A stretch of DNA of 64,000 nucleotides. Origin: Paramarasmius palmivorus (Eukaryota; Basidiomycota; Agaricomycetes; Agaricales; Marasmiaceae). The stretch covers positions 496,001-560,000 of the forward strand of contig JAYKXP010000019.1 in assembly GCA_037176845.1 (NCBI GenBank). The letters run 5' to 3'. Shown here one piece after another: positions 1 through 12,360 of the stretch (positions within the stretch are counted from its first letter, which is position 1; every line of letters begins with the position of its first letter). The position numbers and the translations under genes are program-made. Under the pieces are notes generated by a model. It saw only the letters and a list, made by a program, of their open reading frames with translations, did no database searches and was not told the origin of the DNA.

Positions 1-1255
1 CGCAGTCTGCTCGGACCAAGGACGACAAAGAATTCCTCTGGCTAGCGGAGACCAGGGGATAGCACCGACGCCGAAATACTTCACAAGTGATTAGATGTAA
101 GCTAATGCTCGGAGCTTGAGCATGCTAACCTTCAGAGTTGGGAACATTTCCCTCTCTTCCTCACGATAGAGCAGGCTATGGGAGTTCTGCATCGAGATGA
201 AAGGAGTCAAGTTGTGAGTGATGGCGTAGTCTGTCAACAAGGACGCTGGTCAATGATAGGACTCTGGCGAGTAAGAGTAAGGGCTTACTCTGCATAGCGT
301 GGACTAGTAGGCCAAGTGAGTTCACGTTACGATGGTAGAATAAGGAGACGTACATTGCCAAGCGTAGCAAGAGGACATTCCAATATATCGGACCCAGCCC
401 ATCTTGACTATGTCATGGAGAGCTTCCATCTGTCAATATAAAGGTCGGATAAGGTAGGTCTCTCCAAAAGGCGAGCACTTACCATCTCTTCGAAAGGAGT
501 GTCTTGATCCAATCGATGACCTATGAGCTATCAATCAGATTCCTGTTCAGAAAGTGATATGGAGAAGACTTACACTGAAGTACATCGATATAGTCAAGCT
601 GGAGACGATCCAAGCTCTTTCGAACTGCGTCGAAGATATGCTACGTTCAGAGCTAAGTTTCACTTGGCGCGACTATCAACAGGTGACCGACCTTACGGCT
701 GTTTCCTCCTTGATTTACATATCCATCCTTCTCCGCGTCCTTGAGATTATAATATACTGCTTGCTTTGGGTTAGAACCCCGAACTACGATACCTGTGAAC
801 TATGCACGGGTCAGAACCATATCCATCAAGACGATTAGACTTCAGCTCACCTTGGTCATTACGACAATTTCTTCACGAGGAAGTTCGAGTTGTTTGATGG
901 CTTTGCCTAGAATAACCTCAGACTGGCCATTGGAATAGACCTGTCGGGACGCTGATGAGATAGATCTTTAAATAGGACGATTCTTCGCGTTTACATTTGC
1001 GGTGTCGAACGTGTTGATACCAGCGTCGTACGCAGCCTTGATATGTTTAATAGCCTCCTCCTCAGGAAGGACCCATGGCTCCCAGTTCAAGTTATCGCCG
1101 TAGGACATACATCCCAAGATGATCCTAGAAACTTTCAAGCCGGACTTGCCAAGGCGCACTGTGAGGCGAAATGAGTGAAAAACACATTGCTCAACGTGGT
1201 TGGAGTTTGTACCATACTGCATCTTGGTGGACCTTGGACTGGTGACTTGCGACAT
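1..1255 (-). CDS. Aldo/keto reductase, 3' end beyond the left edge (paralogue of the gene at 17633)
   Basis: NADPH-dependent reductase of the aldo/keto reductase superfamily, probably reducing aldehydes or ketones in the cytosol; the substrate cannot be read from sequence. Exons, in transcript order: 1255-1213, 1158-995, 940-851, 799-692, 640-574, 520-483, 429-354, 303-289, 230-130, 78-<1, all with GT...AG introns. The tetrad expected for the family is visible: Asp66 (in FDTAN), Tyr71 (VYSNG), Lys99 (VVMTK) and His159 (LQCHRLD). The start MSQVTSPR matches the MSQITSPR start of the gene at 17633, and every visible exon is open, so this copy looks functional as far as the edge. Exon 4 is much more divergent from its paralogue than exons 7-9. 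Confidence 0.88.
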
Positions 1256-1322
1256 TGTGTATCGACTGATTTGGATGTTCGGTTTAGACAATTCTGGTAA
1301 TGAAAGGCTCAAGATCCACTCC

Positions 1323-1328
1323 TATATA
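1323..1328 (-). promoter_or_regulatory. TATA-like element of the left AKR
   Basis: TATATA on the minus strand, about 68 bp upstream of the ATG at 1255. The paralogous genes have a TATA-like motif at a similar distance. Confidence 0.45.
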
Positions 1329-1435
1329 GGATATGGGTAACCGTACCACTAGCATCTTGCAAGCATAAAACGACGCGTGTCGACAGGACCAAGCGAACCT
1401 TCGGAAGACTACCGACGCAGTGAGATCTTGTTGGA

Positions 1436-2038
1436 CGAAATGGTTCTGACTAGAACGGCCCGAGGAGTCGACTTGAGCAGGGAAAGGTTCTCATGTTCTC
1501 ATGATATAAATCTGATGGCAAAATCAATATGAGGTGGAAGAATTGGTTTGAATACGCAAGCACTCACCCTTCACCTCGATATAGCAGTTTTACCCGCAGT
1601 GCCGTCGCGTTCCTAAGGCAGAGCATTTGAAAGGCCAGTGAAGGGCAAGCCGAAGGCACGCGTCATCACAGTAGAGACTGAGTATTGCGCGTACTCCGAA
1701 AGGCCTCAGGTAGTCTAGTGCGGACCTCGAAAATTTGACAGCGGCGGGACGGCATAGCGAAGTATTACTGAATTAGGCAAGATGCACTTGAACTTGAGTC
1801 TTGAGCTCCTTGAGGCGTTCGCTCCTGCTCTCCTTGCACTTCCCAGTGATTTACAATTTCATTGAACAGTGACTGATACTAGTACAAACATCCCTAAGAG
1901 TACAACTATTGACGACAAGTTATAAATGTAAACACGATGTCATCGATGTATGTATTAAATCTGAAAGGCGTGTCCACAGAAAACGGCGTGGCCAAGGCCG
2001 AACTCTACCGGAAGGATAGAAACTATAATGACCTATAA
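1436..2038. other. Intergenic, no gene seen
   Basis: No open frame with splice signals or family similarity. It lies between the start of the left AKR and the 3' end of the gene at 2039-3784. Confidence 0.5.
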
Positions 2039-3784
2039 TCATAGGGTGTTCCTCCAATTGTAGAATAGAGGTTCGAAGGTGCCGCTTGCACATTCTGAGT
2101 GCGATGAGTACTGAGTGGAGGAGTATGATGGATTGTAGTGAGAACTAGACGCAACTGGTGCTGGAGGCTGCGAGTGTGATGAGGAGCGACTCTGTGATAT
2201 GGATCCCCCATACGATCTGTTGTGTGCGATCGCTGGGCCATGATTTCCGGATCGCACAATGCCGTGATAGCCTTGACCTATGGGTGCAGAAACAGCAGCA
2301 TGCCCATGGGAAGCGTGATGTTGTGGATGTAAGTGCGCTGGAGGCGCAGACAAAGAAGGGCTTTGGGTGACAGCGGATGCAGGGATTGCGTGCAGAAAGA
2401 CGATATCGTCGTCGTCGTCATCGTCTTGTCCACCTTGGATAGTTGCTGGATTCATAGATGGTACGGCTACTTCCGACGCTTTCTTCTCTGCCAGAGACTG
2501 TTCCATGTCTCTACGACACGTCTCTACATCTTCCGCTGTTAGGCGAAACGAGCTTGAGGGACACCACAATGGGGTGTAATCGTAGGAGGTGGGGGTCGTT
2601 GTCGTGATGGCCAGGTTTTTGGGCTTCTTCTCTTTATAGAGTTTGAACATTGCAATGTCGAGGAACGGAATCCATTTTTCTCGCTCCTCAACGCCCGGTA
2701 TAGCTCCCTCTTTCTCTAGGATATGCTTAATAGCGTACTTGAGCGCCGGTATCTTTTCTTCGCACTTGATCCTACAGCGGCACCGCGTCAGTATGAGTTT
2801 CGCACAAAGATGAAGTGTAGACGTACTCTGCCGTATCCGAAGAAGCTTTAGCCAATAATACTGGCTGAGACTGTTTTTTATTCCTCTGTTTCGATGGCCT
2901 TGGCGGCGCAGGTTTCGGCGCAGAGACTTTCTCTGATTTATTTGAACTGTCTTCTCCACTGGGCAGGAACGATGTCAGCCAATATATGATGGGTCATATA
3001 GATCACTCACGCGGTGTTCGCCTTCGCCTTGCCCTTGCCTTTCGAGGGAGCACCGTTCGCCTTCTTTCCTCTGCGAGGCGGTCCGGAGGCAGGACTGTCA
3101 GAGCCGCTATTCACAATGTCAGTGACAGACCTAAATTAGAGTTGGCCTATCCACTCACGATGTAGGTTGAGTTTCTCGGTTTTCTTTGGGCTGAGTAGTA
3201 TCCTCAGCAGTATCCAGAGCAGAGACAGTGGATTTCCTCCGTCGTACCGCTCCAGCCGTCTTTTGCGAGTCCTTTACGGAGGAGGTATCGTCCGTCTTTC
3301 GTTTAGCAGGCTTTACTTCGCGCGTCGATGTCATTTCGGTGTCTCCTAGGTCTCGCTTTCTTTTGTTGGAAATGGCTGGCTCTCGCGGAGAACAAGTGGT
3401 TGTTGCTGGAGTGGAGGTGGAAGAGGAGACATTCTTAGGTACGGCGTTGATGGCAGGTGGAGGGGTTGGTGCATGCCCAAGGATGGCCTGCAGGGATAAC
3501 ATGGCTGGATGCATAGCAGGCAGGGACACTCCGCTACGCGTACCAGGCAGCGTGATAGAGCCCCGTTCTACTGAATCACCACTAGCTTCTGCACTCTTTT
3601 TGTCGTCGCCTTTTCCTTCATTTCGGCTGCTCTTCTCCAATGAGGACTTCTGTCCATCGTCAACTTTAACCTCGTTATCGGGTGTCTCTTCTTCATCGAC
3701 CTCGTAGCCGAATAATTCTTCATCGATTGTCAGAGAATCTGAAACTTCTTTGCTCGCTGCGACTTCCTCGATCGTTGGAGCCAT
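2039..3784 (-). CDS. Low-complexity, charged hypothetical protein (about 528 aa)
   Basis: Four exons: 3784-3159, 3106-3011, 2958-2827, 2771-2039, joined by three introns of 52-55 bp with GT...AG borders and consistent frame. The start is the ATG at 3784 in a GCCATGG context; the open frame reaches further up only through a GTG. Residues 1-50 are acidic; the next part is Ser/Thr/Lys rich with basic stretches (KRKR, RRRK) that could serve as nuclear localisation signals. About residues 285-335 form the only compact, helix-like segment (EIKCEEKIPALKYAIKHILE). Seven consecutive Asp lie near 401-407 and a Ser/His/Pro-rich tail follows. I do not recognise the family. A nuclear or chromatin role is only a guess from composition. 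Confidence 0.75.
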
Positions 3785-4199
3785 GGCCCTCCGTGGCAGG
3801 AGACGTCGAAAACCTGTCACGAGACAACAATTAGAACAGCTCGAGTTGACCTATCAAATGCCACGACTCACAAGGCCCAAAAGTTTTAAGAGAGAAAGAG
3901 AAATGGATGCAGAGACAAGATGTGAAGGGTGAAGTAACGGTGGTTAGAGGAAAGGCGTCGTGAGTGCGAGCTAGTCACGAATCTCGTGCTAATGAGTAGA
4001 ACAATGGAATGTTGGGAACCCTGGATCTCGACATCCAAATTTCCAAATTGGACTGGGCCACAATCATTGTTCAACCCATGTGTTGCCTCGTCCAATCACG
4101 CAAAGAACGTGATGGAAAACTTTTGACACGAGACGGCACGAGACCGCTTCGAAGACTTTCCTCTGTCCGAGGGAAGCACCTCCAACTACCCTATGGCAT

Positions 4200-5300
4200 C
4201 GAACACCGGCGTTTGAATCAAGAAATTCCTAGCCACTTATTGTTCCAGCAAACTGCCTCATCGAAGATGTTATATCTGTAAGATGATCGTTCAGCCTTAT
4301 GTTCATAACTTGTACCTGAACTTTAGCACTTACAGTATAGGTAACCTCGAACGCTGCAGTGACCTAGCACCAATATCAGATGTCGAAGGCGGCACCGATA
4401 CCGTAGCTCATCAAGCATGCCATCCTGAAGGAATCCCAGTCGTTGTGCATAGAAACTAGTTCTTGTGCATCGAAGCTTTACTCTCCGGGGAAAAACCAAC
4501 AGTTGCCTGCTAGAAGGGGATCGTGATGCCACAGAGTCCCATTGTCCAAGAATTCTCGCCGGTCATCGAGCTCTAGAGTGCATTACATGCCCAATTTTCA
4601 ATGCCGAACGTCGCTTGCTCATTAGAACGTGAAGGCCACATCAATACGAGCACTACGAGCGGTGGAGAGGACATCGTGACGAATGTATATCGTTCCCTGG
4701 CCTTTCTGAATCTGGGATGTTGAAACGAATGATATTAGGTGTCCATTGAACTTGGCAGCTGCGCTTGCAAGATAAGCCGCTCATATGCATCTACGAGAAG
4801 TCGCAGGTGTTGTAGAACGCTCGTTGTTCGGCCACATGTATTGCTCTACAATATCGCCCAGCCTGGATCCGATGAACAAATACGTCCGAAAAATGACTGC
4901 TGGTTCGAATTGGGCCATTGCAAGATAGTAGAATCTGTTCTATAATTTTGTGAGTCCTTTCCGACATCAAACGCGACTACAACTCACCAATAAGACCTAT
5001 CATAGGAGACAAAGCGCATTCGGATATCCCTCTTCTTCAATTCGAACGTCTCCTTCCATCGGTCTTCGTCCTGCAATTTTCCAGTCATTAAAGTTGATAG
5101 TGATGAGCATCAAGAACCATTGGGGACGAGAATAGCAAGGATGACTGCAAATTCAGTGTCTCGAGACTTGTCTTGTTGCCATTGGGAATCGGTTTTGAAG
5201 GATAGTGATCACGCGAGCTCCACGTGGCAGGGTTCTCAACGCTCAAGCGTACCATGACCGTAACCTGAACCACAACTTTTCCCAGCTTCGTCACAACTCA
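4200..5300 (-). pseudogene. Unresolved or decayed spliced gene
   Basis: On the minus strand several coding-like pieces are flanked by splice-like signals: an exon beginning after TTGCAG near 5072 (reads DEDRWKETFELKKRDI), a GTGAGT donor near 4990, an AG acceptor near 4942, an open piece reading FYYLAMAQFEPAVIFRTYLF, and a GTAAGT/TTACAG pair near 4335/4275. I could not join them into one continuous reading frame; the joins I tried produce stop codons. It may be a real gene with unusual introns or a dying one. Family not recognised. Confidence 0.25.
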
Positions 5301-5542
5301 TGCGAAACCAGAAGGAAACTGCATCAGAAGCGTTTCAAAAATACATTGGCCTCAGGTATAAAAGCTGAACCTTTTCTTTTGGATCTTCTGATTGACGCTG
5401 CTCTTCGTACTAAGTGAACTGCCTCGAACTGCCATAACATACAATCACTGTCAGGAGAAGCGCCGAGCGCCAATGCACGCATGCTATATATGAGCGGGGG
5501 AGATTTTCCTGATAACTACTCAGCCTTTCCTGTTCCCTAACG

Positions 5543-8500
5543 ATGGAAAGTGACAACGAAAAACCGCCTCCCACTGTGCTGGAATCGACTGGTACAGAGG
5601 AATCGGAAGCAAAGGAGGACACCGAATCAGGAGGAGTCAGCTCACGGCGAAGAAGGATTTTTGATGCATTCAAGAAGGCTGGTAAGCGCGGTGTTCATGA
5701 AACGTGGCTTAGTCGCTGAAGTGTTTACATAGAGGATCGTATCAATGAATCGACATCACCAACGAAAACTACTCCAGATCGCGATGCTAATCCGACAAAG
5801 AGAGGACCAGAAATTCGTAGTATGATCAGGGAATTCGCGGACACCAGTGAAGTCCTGATGAATGTGTTGGATGAAGTCCAAAAGTTACATCCATGCATCG
5901 GTGAGTGACTATTCTGTATAACCTGAGTGAAAGAGGCTAAAACAGCGGAAAAGGTGTTGTGGTTATCGCATTCAAAACCATGATCAGCTTAGAGCTCAAG
6001 AGACGTGAGAATGACGATAAAGTGATGGCTTTGCTGGTGAAGATACAGGACATGATGAAGGTTCTGGTTCAGTAAATCGATACCTCCGTCTTTCTTCTCC
6101 ATTATAGCTGATCTCGCGTTCCAGACTTCGCGCAATCTCGCCGGACCAAAAGGGCCACAAGGAACCATTCACTGTCCAAGAAAAGATCGCCTCGCTATGC
6201 GTCGACATTGAAGCAGATATCAAAGCGTGTGGTAACCTATGCGATGCTTGGTCCAAGAAGGGAATTTTCGGTGGGTTCTGGATTTCCATTCGCCAAACCT
6301 ATCTCCAAACTCACAACGCGACCCAGCTAAATTGATTAAAAGTCCTTTGTACGAAATTCGCCTCGCAGAATTCGGCGATACCTTTGGAGAACGCCAAAAA
6401 GAGCTTGAACTTGCTCTTAGCATCTTCATCGCGCAAGAGGTTCGGAGCGCCAACGAGAACCTTTCACAAATGAAGGAGTCCTTAGAGTCGACGCACGAGA
6501 AGCTTGATATGCTCCTTGTCTTTCGATCTTTGCAGTCGCCCGTTGAAAGAGACCTCTGGGAGTTCATTAGGGCTAAAGGAGGGTTAGCAAAAGTGATGGA
6601 AGACGACACCATGACCGCGCGGGTGATTCAATTGCTCGATAGGTAAGCATTACTCTACAACTAGAATCGGTAACTTATAATCTTTCCCTTTACAATAGGA
6701 AGGACAATTCACTGGGACAAGGGCAGGGATCGAACTGGAACTTTGGAAGCCGAAACTCTGGCCTACGAACACCGCACTGGAGCAATGTCCAGCTACCGTC
6801 AACGTCGAGCAGTTCCCCATGGAACACTAGTACACCACTCTATTCTTCCAGCAGACATATGAGCCCAATGGATTATATTCCAACCATCCCTGGAGCTAGC
6901 CCCATGCATGTTCCCCCGGCATCATTTCCTCGATCTCCTTCGGCCCAGAATTGGATGTATCAATCTCCGATGCGGCAGGCCTCGAGTATGCCTACAATGC
7001 CTACCCAAAGTCCGGCACATAGCCCATGGTATAATACCGCCCCTTTTCCTAATAGTGTGCGAACTCCAATGGGTGCATCAAGCACACTTGGGCCCAGTCC
7101 CTTCACAGCACCCAACTTCCTTCCTACTCCGGAAAGCCATTCACAGCCTGAGACTTCAACTCCAGTGGGCGTACCAGGCTCGTTGCCTACTGGACCTACT
7201 CCTCACGCACCTAGTCGGCGTAATAGCCAAAACGTCGGGTATATGCCTGTTACTTCCGAAGCTACTCGGGCCCAGATTAAATGGCTTAGAAAGGAGCTAG
7301 ACGAGGACGTAGACGAAGAAGTGAAGATAAACTTGGTGGTTTACTTGCGCAAGTTCGATGCACAACAGAGGCAGTTACTTGCACAAATAGAGCTTGCGAT
7401 CGTGAAGCAAGGTGACCGAGTTGTCGAAGCTGTGACTGGGGGTCCGCATGATAGGATTCACGACAAGGTATGTGCTCTTCCTTCACGTTGACGATACTTG
7501 CACTGAGTAACATAATTTTTGCAGGAGCTCCGTCAAGTCTGGAAAGACATGGTTCGTTTACGATTTGGACCAGCGGAAGATCAATATTGATATTTGTTTT
7601 CAGGGATGGCGGCTACTCGTCCCGACAACAGAATTTGTCTTGACCCTGCACGATTATTTCGTCTCCCAACATCGAGACATGTACATATTCGATGCACACC
7701 TCAGTCGACCACCTCGTCTCGGGTCAACGACCGCAGATGTGAACAAGGCCTTGTCGGACGCCATCGCTGCTGCAAAGAAACGCACGGAGGACAAATGGGC
7801 ACTGAAGAGCCTGACTGTTACTAATCTACAACCAATTTGGGAAGTGTTCGACGCCGATGCTAGTGGGTATGTGAGTGTCTGGGAGGCGAACCAGGTGTGT
7901 TCGTTAAGGCCAGATGACTGGAGGCGAGTAATGGCGATCTCTACTAGTTCACGTGCTAACAATGGAACAGTCTTCTCCAATGGCTAGCCTATTGGGCGTC
8001 AGGTGAATTGCCCTGTATATTTCTCAATACAATGACTCTAACACGGCCGGCAGGTCGTCATTTCGCAATCTGGCAATACTCTCAGAAGATATCCGGTATT
8101 TTGCAAGACATGCATCAGCTACTTCGAACGCGAGTACTACCCCTCAATCGGTATGCGATTGACCGGTATCTGCATCGAATGAAAACGTTGAACCGTGTTC
8201 TTTCATCGACCTTTCCTTGTGATGACCCGCCGCAAGGGGAATTGAATCAGAGGGTCTCGACATACACTCAGAAGGAAGAGGAAAGAATGGACAGGATCCT
8301 TTCTTGTCTGGATTATGATATTGATGGTCCCGATACCATCGAACTTATAACGAGCAGGTACCATATCGAAAGGGTAAGCATTACTTCGGCTGATTACAAG
8401 CTTTGAACTGATAATCTTTCCTTCATCTAAGGACTTCTTTCCTCTGATATACTTGTTACTGCGACGCCATCTGTCACTCGTCCGCCTCGCTTGTGATGTC

Positions 8501-10750
8501 GTTTTCGACGGAGAAGAGATGAATACACCTGCCCAGTCACTCAGAAACGTCTTCAAGGCAGTCAAGGCCCGTGTAACTTTACTCGAGAGTAAGTGCGTTT
8601 CAAGCTAAGATTTACTATTTGCTGAGTCGAACTCAGCACTATTCTTACAACGTGGCCTCAATCCTCTGGCGCAATTGTCAAACTTTGCTTTTGGAATGGT
8701 ACGTCAAGCTCATGCTTCGTGTAGACTCCTGTTCACCGTCCCCCAGTATCACTTTGTCTACCAACGCTACGACCCTATATTCCCCCTCATCGAGGACAAG
8801 AATGACGATGTCATTGCGAAGATATCATCAGCGCCAGTCACTAGATTGAAAGCTGGTGTCCACGAGGTGGAAGCTGAACCTGTCTTCGAGGGTGACGCAG
8901 ACCCCATTGAATTTGAGTCTTGCATCGGAAATGGGATTAACGGATGTTGGACTGGGTATTTCATGGATGCAGAAGGAGCTGACGTTTTGGGACTGGTACG
9001 ATTCCGAGTATCGAATTGGATTGAAGCAGTTGGTGCTTTTGATGGTACGGGGATGTACGGGAAAGGAACACTCACTGTGGAGGGAAGCTACGATCTAAAT
9101 GACAAGATCCTAGAAGCAAAGTTTAGGACGAAAGGTGCCCCTCAACTAGGCGACGTTGGAGAAGAGATCAACATCGTCGTTGTTGGTACTCTCAAGGCTA
9201 TAGTTGCAGGAGAGGTACGTCTTGTTGATATAAAGATTGTCCTCGTTGCTTACCTGAATGAGTAGCCTGGTAGTGCATTGCAGACACAACACACCATTCA
9301 CGCGAGATGGGGACATTCGGAGGATAGCCTTAACGGACGTTTGTATTTCTCACAAACACCCGCATGGGTTCACTTACTTCGAGTGTCTTTGGGCAATCAG
9401 TATCCGACGGAAGCACACTACAAACCAGCGGGTTGGCGTTGGCGATTCGCGATACACGCTGTCCGTTATCGTGTTCGGTCACAGCGTGGAATGCTAGATC
9501 CAGATGGACATTGTTTTATCAGGCTCAAGCTGATCCGAAGGGCGGTGGCTCTTTTCAAACAGCAGCAGCTCGTCGGCCCGTTGTCCATTCGTGCAATCGA
9601 AGAAACGGAGAACATTCAACGTGCTCTACCTCCGACATTGGTCAATACATGTCTATGGTTGGCTCGTTCAAGCCCTTGGCCAACCGTTCACTTGTAAGCC
9701 TGATAGCTCTTACTAGTACGAACACACCACCCTGACGACCTGATTTGTCTAGTAATGAGACTTGTACGCGCTGCTCCGAGACTATATTTGGACATCGTTT
9801 CCTTTACATCTCCCGCCAAGTGCTCACTTCGGAAACGTTTTGTTCGATTTGTCAAAAGCCTGGAGGGCCTAATGGCTGGTGGACTTGCAAATTGGAAGAG
9901 ATCCGCATCAAGGCGTCACAGCTGGTACATCGACGAGATCTCAACGAATTCGTGAATGATGCGATTGCTGCGGAAAGAACGGCGTACCAGAGATATCGTT
10001 CAAGGCCTGTCGACGTGTCTTCCTTCCCTCTCCCGTCAGGATTTCACCCATACTCGTTCACCCCATTTTCTCCTCTGTCTCCCATATCAGAAAATAGCGA
10101 AGAAGGGGAGTTCACCTCGACCGGGTTTTCGTCATCACCAACGGAAGAAAAGAATATGTTCCCAAGTCATTCTCCGGTATCGCCTTCCCCAGCAAGCACA
10201 CCTTCATCGCTTGCTTTACCAGATGGACGAAGGAGACGTGTCCGTTTCTCCACGGACGATACCACCCAAACCTTCAGTTCGAGGAGCTCGACACCGGAAC
10301 TCCTCAACTCCGGGGTGCTATTGTCCTGTGCATGCTGTGGTGCTGGGCTTCCGAACGAGAACGGAGATGCAATCTGGGTTTGCTTGGTGTGTTGTAAGTG
10401 GTACATTCTTTCATGTTACGTTCTCAGCTGAAACGTTTTTGTGTCAAGCAATCGTGAAAACGGAAGAATTGGTCGGGATATGCACACGATGCGAGTTGTT
10501 GAATAGGAAAGGGATTGCACCACACCTGGCCCATCGACATGATCATACTCTCGTTCAGATCAGACCATGGCATAGTCCTGTGGGTATAGATGACTATACC
10601 GCAGCAACGCCCGATGGCTTTACGCCTCGTACACCGGGCACACCATATCCGTCATATCCTGGACGTCTACCAGATGCTGAGTACGATAAAGGGCCTAATT
10701 ATAGGACATGGTCAGGTCTGTCTGACTCGCCACCATTATCTCCTATGTAA
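5543..10750 (+). CDS. Large EF-hand and zinc-binding protein with an N-terminal helical domain (about 1477 aa)
   Basis: Sixteen exons: 5543-5681, 5733-5900, 5954-6071, 6125-6270, 6327-6642, 6699-7467, 7525-7551, 7604-7923, 7971-8002, 8054-8373, 8432-8588, 8637-8698, 8747-9214, 9266 (or 9284)-9693, 9753-10393, 10428-10750. Residues about 95-290 form the helical domain (LELKRRENDDK, then IKACGNLCDAW) that I know from Agaricomycete HET-E/STAND-like and EF-hand proteins. A Ser/Pro-rich linker spans about 300-480. A canonical EF-hand loop, DADASGYVSVWE, is at about 644-655. A beta-rich middle part and a C-terminal cysteine region follow (CTRC at about 1161, then CSIC, CACC, CLVC and a CTRC-HLAHRHDH group), resembling ZZ-type zinc binding. 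By family this is an uncharacterised, possibly incompatibility- or signalling-related cytosolic protein; calcium and zinc binding are inferred. The intron at 7924 has a GC donor. Confidence 0.85.
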
Positions 10751-10982
10751 ATGTATTCGCTACGAGTGTATACGTGTAGAATACAAGCTGCTTTCGACAT
10801 CAGTGCAATGAACTGACGAAAATTGGAACGACGCGCGTCTCCAGTTTAAAGCGCCCATAAAAACGTGGGTCAATGACGCAGACATGACATCACACTTTCA
10901 ACATCTCCTCTTGCTTCACCTACAAAAAGGCGGGAAATATCTTTCACCTCCATCACCATAATCTCCTGAAATTACCCCCAAA

Positions 10983-11625
10983 ATGTCTTCAACGCAGTCT
11001 CCCAAACGAACAGGCAAAGACCTTCCACCGAAGCGCCAAGGAAAAGGGATGAGAACAGTCAAACCCCCGCTTCATTCAACACGGCTGAACAACCTAATCT
11101 ATGTTCTGGTCTTCCTGTCAACGCTTTTAACGGCGTACTACTCTTACCGCGTGGTACAATGGAAGACAGAAGTTGGTGGTTGGTGGAATTTGGCAGTGGG
11201 AAGGAAGCCTGCCCAGGTACGTCCAGAACGTGCGGAATGATGATGCATGATGTTGACGTTCGGTTTTGACATAGATGATCCACGAAACCGGAACGCAGAG
11301 ACAACCACAGCACCATAAAAACACTGGTGAAAGCGTCGAAGACCGTATCAACGCATTGGCGGTTGCTCTCGGAATGCCACCTCAGGATCTTGCGAAAGCC
11401 ATCGCAGGTGCTGTGAGGGAATACGTTCCACCAGCTAGCTTGACGAGTATCAGGGAGCGGGAGACTGCTGGACCGGCGGTGGATGTTTTGTTAGGCAAGA
11501 AAGCACCTCCGAAGGGTAGCGAGAGTGCCGCAGGCGGTGATAATGCAGCTGAAGCAGCGAAAGAAGGCGCGACAGGCGTCGTGGAAGGTGTCATGGATAG
11601 CTTCGTTGGCATGGATGAACCATAG
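10983..11625 (+). CDS. Single-span membrane protein of unknown function (194 aa)
   Basis: Two exons, 10983-11216 and 11275-11625, with a GTACGT...TAG intron in phase 0. The ATG follows a pyrimidine-rich leader and the sequence CAAAATG. The N-terminal 34 residues are strongly basic. One hydrophobic stretch (LNNLIYVLVFLSTLLTAYY, about 35-53) is a probable transmembrane segment or signal anchor. The downstream soluble part has a helical segment (VEDRINALAVALGMPPQDLA) and an Ala/Gly-rich acidic tail. Basic residues before the span suggest the N-terminus faces the cytosol. Family not recognised. Confidence 0.75.
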
Positions 11626-11759
11626 ACGTGTAATAACCAAAGGGACTTTTAGCATTGTCATCGGTATATTAGCATCAATGTATAATACACACACAACATA
11701 GGAAGCCCAGAAACAGAATGCATTCAATGATTAGTTGGAACCTGGGCGAAAGGCAAAAT

Positions 11760-12360
11760 CTAGAAACCAACGAAAGGCTCGTCTTGTAGGTAAGAAAACC
11801 TAACTCGTTGCGAGATGTCGCCTGTGCTCAGTGCTGGGCGTCGACGTTGAGGCCTGAAGCTTTGAAGAATGTCGGGTTGAGCGGGTAAGCAATAGGTGCT
11901 ACAGAAAGAGGCTGTTTCGATTTCGAGGGATATTCGACTCTCGAGTCCTGCCACGTCCAATACTTCTACCATAGTGACAAAATTTTCGAGTCAGACTATA
12001 GGTCTCTACGCCTTTCCTCGTCTATTGGGGCGACGATGATCAGAATCGGATCGAAGATAGCTGGCCAGATGTTCGCTCTGGTGCTGTTCATCGCAAATCT
12101 TCTGGGGCTATCGAAACCTCGAGAGACACGACTGTACGAGTGAAGACAAATCAGCGCTTCGATTTGTGGTTTGCTTTGAATTCTGTCGCGGGCCATAGAG
12201 GAACCTGATTTTTTGCCAATTCTGAGAGAATAGGCATGAATCGTGGAAGCAGGCAGGACAAGTTTTGTCGCACATACCCTAGATGCCCATTTCTCGCTAT
12301 TTTTCCCTCAAACCTTGGCAGGCTCGTTACCAGGTTGACCAGATCAAGCGCAGAAGACAT
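11760..12360 (-). CDS. Hypothetical protein (about 166 aa)
   Basis: Three exons fit one frame: 12360-12278, 12221-12010, 11965-11760. Intron 1 is GTATGT...CTCAG. Intron 2 (12009-11966) is GTAGAG...TAG and only 44 bp, so that join is less certain; without it the frame stops near 11996. No domain is recognised. Exon 2 contains a hydrophobic patch (WPAIFDPILIIVAP). A degraded copy of exon 1 and its upstream DNA lies at 16455-16600 on the same strand, which shows that this unit was duplicated with the reductases. Confidence 0.5.

Larger units (their letters stand above)
1..1435. repeat. Left arm of an inverted gene duplication (partner 17438-18876)
   Basis: Reverse-complementing this stretch gives the AKR gene and promoter found at 17438-18876. 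Similarity runs past the coding start into upstream DNA: a shared block around a CGGTAGTCT core followed by CCGAAGG lies near 1400-1435 and 17438-17465. The left end is cut by the window, so the full length is unknown. Confidence 0.85.

Noticed and set aside
3785..3820. Longer N-terminus (MTGFRRLLPRRA) for the gene at 2039-3784
   Set aside because: The first codon would be GTG; the ATG at 3784 has a good GCCATGG context and needs no unusual start.
4885..4910. GGTTCGAAT-like word suggesting a tRNA T-loop
   Set aside because: No paired acceptor, D or anticodon stem could be found around it.
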